This document shows positions 59,110 through 64,000 of a DNA stretch of 64,000 nt, piece after piece. Source of the stretch: Sipunculus nudus. Lineage: Eukaryota; Annelida; Sipuncula; Golfingiida; Sipunculidae. The DNA lies in the NCBI GenBank assembly GCA_026874595.1, contig CM049308.1, positions 53,891,624-53,955,623 of the forward strand, given 5' to 3'. Positions within the stretch are counted from its first letter, which is position 1, and every line of letters begins with the position of its first letter. The notes under the pieces were generated by a model, which had not been told where the DNA came from, made no database searches, and saw only the letters and a program-made list of their open reading frames with translations. A program made the translations under genes and the position numbers.

Positions 59110-59755
59110 CAGTACATGGACAGATCTAGAATTTTGGAAAAGGAGGGGTACAACCCAGGAAAAATTTCAAAACTTCGCCTTTTGTTGCATTGTGGAGGTA
59201 AATTTATTGTCCCTCTAACCATTACTTTGTTACAGCAGCCATAACCCTTTCATTCTGAAGACGTGAAATATTATTTTAAAAAAAATATCTCCCATTTAAT
59301 GATTGATATTTTCAAATCTACTTTTATGCATTAATTTTCTTAGTAGATATTGCTGTCTAGAATGTTTTCCCTTAATATTACATGTGAAGTCGGACGGAGG
59401 GCCCCCCCCCCCCATAAGCCCCTAGTTTTCAATCTCATTGCGTCTAGATGGCGTATAAAACCGATTATTGTCTCATCCGTCTGCTAAATGTTTGCTAATA
59501 GTATAACGTTGAATATGGAAGCACGGGCGGATCCAGGATTTTGGAAAGGGGAGGGTCACGCCCAGGAAGACTGAAAGAAACACCCCCCCCCCCCAAAAAA
59601 AAATAAAAGTTCTCTGGTCCGGGAAGGAGGGGGTCAGGGTTGCAAAATTTTGTTTGAAACCCTGAAAAAAGGTTCTCTCGACTCCAAAAGGGGGAGGGGG
59701 GGGGGGGGGTTAGAACACCCTCGACCGCCCCCATTGATTCGCCACTGGGGAGAAA
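59110..59755. repeat. Two more GGATCCAGGATTTTGG-type element fragments with poly-C/poly-G tracts
   Basis: CAGATCTAGAATTTTGGAAA at about 59120 and GGGCGGATCCAGGATTTTGG at about 59524 start two related fragments; the second closes near CCCCATTGATTCGCCACTGG. Runs of 11-14 C or G lie within. Confidence 0.45.
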
Positions 59756-59984
59756 TACAGTTTTCTCTTTTAGATAAAAAGTATTTATAAGCGAAACGAA
59801 TCAAAACAGTCTTGACGTTTGCTCAGCCTGACTTCTTTTAATTTATCTAAATGCCTCTAGATGTCGCCATCAATCGACCAACAATGATCTGGATTCGTTT
59901 CAGCTGCGCAAGGGTGTTTCACATTAATTTTTATCCCGTCTTTATCATTCTCGCGGTAATTCCACTTACATATACCATCTATAA

Positions 59985-60000
59985 CCCGAGAAGACATGAA
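59985..60000 (-). other. Possible first exon of a divergent gene
   Basis: On the minus strand ATGTCTTCTCGGG starts a short frame (MSSRVIDGI) that meets a donor-like ATATGTAAGT (about 59970). It faces away from the CRE cluster at 60131. No downstream exon is seen within reach; weak. Confidence 0.15.
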
Positions 60001-60059
60001 ATTCAGCGAATTCGGGCGTAACAAAGGAATATATGGATATTCATAACGCGTCAAAGTTG

Positions 60060-60247
60060 GTAGTTAGCTGAACACGTAGCAACAGAAAAACGCGCGAAAA
60101 GTGTTGACGCTCGAACGTTATGGTTTGCGGTGACGTCACATCACTGTTTCCACGAGACGTCATTTGGAAACCAACTGCTCGTGTGTCAACATCGTTTTGA
60201 CAGACAGCTTTTGCGCTTCAAAGTTCTGCTCGCTATTTGCAAGTGAC
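60060..60247 (+). promoter_or_regulatory. CRE-bearing promoter and noncoding first exon of the right-hand gene
   Basis: A CpG-richer patch in AT-rich DNA. A perfect CRE (TGACGTCA, 60131-60138) is followed by a second half-site (GACGTCA, 60156-60162). A strong donor GTAAGT starts at 60248 (AAGTGAC just before), fitting a first exon that ends at 60247 and joins the acceptor at 61335. A further CRE (60776-60783) and an E-box CACGTG (about 60793) lie in the intron. CREB/ATF control is an inference. Confidence 0.4.
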
Positions 60248-60899
60248 GTAAGTAAAACCTTTTTTCCCATCCTTAACGTTATTGCTCGAAACAACACATT
60301 ATATCATGCTTTGTCTAACATTTTCAACGGATTTAGTGAATTGATCTTAATTAAACGCAGGTATAGGCCTAAGCTGCCAAGAAGTATAGCATTCATCCTT
60401 GAAACATGATAGAAAGATATTCACGCTCGCAGGGAAACTTAAATAATTTCTAGTGATTATGGTAAATTACGCTCATATTTTTACAAAGTGTTTGCAGTAT
60501 CTTAAATCGCTTGATTCCAATCGCCATAAATCATGTTATGGGGAAATGACAAACCGATCTTTTAAAACGTAGGGCAAATGCAGGTTTGAGAGACAATCTG
60601 CGGTGGATTTGCCCCCTTTTTGTGCACAACCCCTGTGGCAAGACCATATTACACGCCTTTAGTTATAGTTTTAATCCACTTCTTGTTATTAAATCGATCC
60701 TAACCACTAATAAGGATTTGGCCCAAACCTGAGCACCGTATGACCCAGGTTAATGGTACCATGACGACAGCGACGTGACGTCATAGTTAAGTCACGTGGT
60801 CAAAGAGCGGACGACTTGGTTTGCTATGTTTTGCTTAGAATATAGTTCTTAGCTCATTGGCAAACATGTATATATATTATCTCTTATAAACATACATAT

Positions 60900-61240
60900 A
60901 TATCTGTGTGATACATATGTATATGTATATATATATATATTATATCTATTATATATATAATATTTGTCGGAGTTATCTCTTTCTCTCTCTTTCTCTCTCT
61001 TTCTCTCTCTCTATATATATTATCATTTATAAACATACATATATATATATCTGGTTGATTTTATATATACATAAATATACATATATACACACATATTTAT
61101 ATTATATCTGTTATATATAATATCTGTAAGAGTATCTCTCTTTTTGTCTCTCTCTCTATTTATATACATTATCTCTGATAAACATACATATATAACTTTG
61201 AATATATATATACATATGTGTGTTTTGTTGTATGTAAATA
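60900..61240. repeat. TA- and CT-rich microsatellite tract in intron 1 of the right-hand gene
   Basis: Runs of ATATAT, TTTCTCTCTC and ATACATATATA repeat twice at about 130-bp spacing. Confidence 0.8.
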
Positions 61241-61355
61241 TATGTTTATGTGCTGTGTTTAAATAGTTTTAATAAATGTGTATTTGTGTTTACATTGTTA
61301 AAATTTATTTTCAATATGATTTTGCATTCTTTCAGACAGTTACGCCGACACGGCT

Positions 61356-64000
61356 ATGGATGATAATCACCAAACTGTTGAAGTACCTCCCGCTGCTCAA
61401 CACCAGACAATCTGGTAAGTTTATATTAATATGAATCAAGTAGTTTTGGACAATATATCCCGGGTTTCCTGAACAATAACGTTCCCCCGTATTTAAAAGG
61501 CACATCATTCATGGAGTCTATTGGGACACAATAAAATATGTGATATTCTTGATTGTGGCTGGCTTCATATACGTGATGGTGGAACATCGAATGAGTATTA
61601 ATGATTGTACATTAATGACGGATAATTTTGAAGGTTTTATATAATTTTTCATAAGAACCGTTGAACATATAAGAGCTATTAAATATCAATCGTTTACCTC
61701 TTGATCTGCCCATCAAGATGGGCCTTCTATTCACGAAGGTTTTATTTTCGCGATTATTTTCCCTTCGCGAATATCGTGAATTTTAAACCCTCGCAAACGG
61801 AAAGGCAACCACAGTATATATACCCAATAGCCAAGAAGAATGTAAAATACATTCATCTTTATGAGTGCAAACCAGTAATGTAGGAATCGAGTGCGGACTC
61901 GAGTCCACGTTTTTAAGGACTCGGACTGTTACTTAAGGGTCCTGGACTCGGAGGTAAGGACTCGTGAAATCAGGCCGAGTCCATCTCGAGTCCAGTAGAA
62001 AGAAAGCTCTGCCACACTGATATTATACAGACGTATGTACATGTGCTACCTACCAACAGAATATTACAAAATGATAACATTATATTTACCAAGTTTTGCT
62101 CAGGATCGGGAGCTATATACATGTAATTAACATAATTAAAATCATGTATAATTAAATCATTTGTGAACTATAACTTAAAAATGTACATGACAATCTGAAA
62201 CTTCCATTTTAAATTGTTCTGTAAGGACACTTATATTGGACTCGAACCTCATGGACTCGGACTTGGACTCGGACTCGGATGGTGTGGACTCTACTACATC
62301 ACTGGTGCAACCAAATTAAGTAATTAGGAAATATGTTTTTCCTTGATGTATGATCCTTTTAAATGTTTGCTTTTCCTCACTTCAATACCATTCGAATTAA
62401 AATAATTATTATGCATGTGTCATTATCAGGTTCACCATTCCTTGGAACGAAGATGTGCCACCAGTACCTGAAGAACGCCAGCTCGTCGCCAATGACAAGG
62501 ACAATCTTTACGGAACCGACTCGCGTAGTGCCGAGACAGGCCAGTTTTTGAACGATTTTTCAATTCGTTCTCGTTCTGATTTTGATTCGTGTTCTTTACA
62601 TTCACGCGACATTTATCCAGAAATCCCGATACCCGATTCACTCGTTGACCGTAAATGTGTAAATTCAGGTGAAGATACCACTACAGAACCGGATATTTTG
62701 TTTCTTTCGAGTCCACCTCCGGATGAGGACTCCGATATGAGTACAGAACAAGTCTATAACAAATATGATAATTGTTTCGATCGCCCGGAACCGAAACTTA
62801 TCCCGTTTCAACCATCCCCTTTGGCGGATGGAGCGCGCCATTTAATGACGGGTAGCCCCATATCATTTAAGGTGGACCATGGTTCGGATTTTGAAAAGCC
62901 TCTGGGGCTGCGTCAGGTTTTACTTTTATCTAAGTTGCCTTGGGTGTATGTCCCTTATGGTGTTCTGAGCGATGATGTAAGCGATACTGCTATACATAGA
63001 CCGTCGGTGCCGTATCGGTATTATAAACTGATCGACCCGTGGCCGCTCGCTAAACCATGGGAATTTCCAGATTCACCGTCACCGCCTACCAGCCCCGACA
63101 CTACTACTTGTAGTAATAAAGGTAGCAACAATAAGTCCTCTAAACCGACCAGACGCCAGAGTGCCATCTGTGCGAACGGTCTTGCTGTCAAAGTTAGCAA
63201 ACAGTCCTTTCCTTCTCCAGCAATAGAGGAAGCACTTGCACAGACCTCTGTCAACACTAAAAGCCAAAGAAATGACAGAACAAAAACACAGATGCAGGGT
63301 GTACAAAAATTAAGTAGACAGGCCACAAGATCGAAAAGCTCCACAAACAATAAACAGACGTCATCTGTACTAATTAAAAATGAAAACGGGATAAGTTCAG
63401 AACTTCGCCCGACCTATAAACGGCAACGTGAAAAAACTAAAGATAGAAACGGAAAGTATGCAAAAGGCATTTCGACACTTCCGCTTTCATTACGAGATGG
63501 TAACCGTTACAGCAGTGCTATCGTAGAGGGTGGATGCAGACCTCGCCCAAAATGTCATCTGTCCGACATATCTGTGTATAATCTTCAGTTAGATAGTAGT
63601 CGGATTCCTTGGTTTAAATCTAGATCCGAAAAGCAGATCAAGAGGGCAGAGACTCGTAATAATCCATGGGTCCCTGAAGTAGAAGGCCAAAATATACAGG
63701 CAGCTGATCATTATAGGGCAGCTAGACGTCAGACATCTCGTAGACGTCTGACATCAATCGGTCAGGAGCAACACGTTAAAACTTGCCCGAGTTCATCGAC
63801 GGGTCAACCATCAGCTAACAGTAGAGAAATTGATGGAAGTATAACTAAGGGTGTTACGAAAATTAATCTGCCGCCTTTTAGAACACAGGCAAGGTTAGTA
63901 GAACCTTATGACACAGAGCACTCTAAAAACCTCCCAGTGAAGGCCGTTACTGTATCAAACACTAAAGTGCCCTCTACAGCTGAAATCCGCCAGCGCTTAA
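61356..64000 (+). CDS. Unrecognised protein, 5' part (two coding exons, runs off the window)
   Basis: The coding exons are 61356-61414 (exon begins 61336 after TTCTTTCAG; ATG with G at -3 and +4; MDDNHQTVEVPPAAQHQTI) and 62430 to at least 64000 (acceptor CATTATCAG). They share a split Trp codon. The second exon stays open for 1,571 nt without a stop, so about 543 residues are visible and the end lies outside. The protein is hydrophilic, rich in Ser, Thr, Arg, Asp and Pro (SPPPDEDSDMS, PDSPSPPTSPDTTTCS) and lacks signal peptide or membrane helices, so it looks largely disordered and intracellular. A more ordered-looking patch is VLLLSKLPWVYVPYGVLS (about residues 185-200). RRQTSRRRLTS resembles basophilic-kinase sites. 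Frames on the other strand (63021-63350) are shadows. I do not recognise the family. Confidence 0.75.
61873..62304. mobile_element. hAT-like MITE rich in GGACTCG, in intron 2 of the right-hand gene
   Basis: Ends CAGTAATGTAG and, in reverse, CAGTGATGTAG. Flanking 8-mers GTGCAAAC (61865-61872) and GTGCAACC (62305-62312) differ at one base, fitting an aged 8-bp hAT duplication. Both arms hold many GGACTCG motifs. No transposase. Confidence 0.75.

Noticed and set aside
63021-63350. Minus-strand frame of 109 codons near the right edge
   Set aside because: Shadow of the plus-strand large exon, which has splice support and a much longer open frame.

Overview
The window is animal nuclear DNA: AT-rich, genes split by GT-AG introns, and packed with transposable elements and microsatellites. 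The repeat types, a secreted purple acid phosphatase and a secreted three-finger protein together suggest a marine invertebrate, most likely a mollusc. That is an inference from repeat style and gene families; no species can be named.

Three genes can be supported. (1) On the minus strand, 5701 to 4095, three exons encode a 146-residue secreted, probably GPI-anchored Ly6/uPAR-type three-finger protein. (2) On the plus strand, 18455 to 51774, twelve coding exons encode a complete 461-residue secreted purple acid phosphatase of the ACP7 type with all five metal-binding blocks; its GDxxY block lies on a 26-nt micro-exon. (3) On the plus strand from about 60.1 kb to the window edge, a noncoding first exon in a CRE-bearing promoter is followed by a short coding exon and a huge exon (62430 to at least 64000) with no stop codon, encoding an unrecognised, probably disordered protein.

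The rest is mostly mobile DNA. The highlight is intron 8 of the phosphatase gene. The last part of exon 8 together with its 5' splice site has been amplified into a 55-bp minisatellite of about 39 units, most keeping GTAAGT. This array is split after its second unit by a 4.89-kb tyrosine-recombinase retrotransposon of Ngaro type (gag, RT/RNase H, tyrosine recombinase on the minus strand, with A1 ... B1-A2 ... B2 split direct repeats).

Two nearly identical 3.2-kb noncoding elements (8531-11762 and 55688-58908) have Helentron/HINE-like ends. Others include a pogo/Tigger remnant, a small Helitron, piggyBac-like TTAA elements, several hAT-like or unclassified terminal-inverted-repeat elements, tRNA-derived SINEs, and a 675-bp element with a 9-bp target duplication nested in a SINE. 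Large stretches at 5.7-8.5 kb, 13.3-15.2 kb and 51.8-54.9 kb show no gene I can support.
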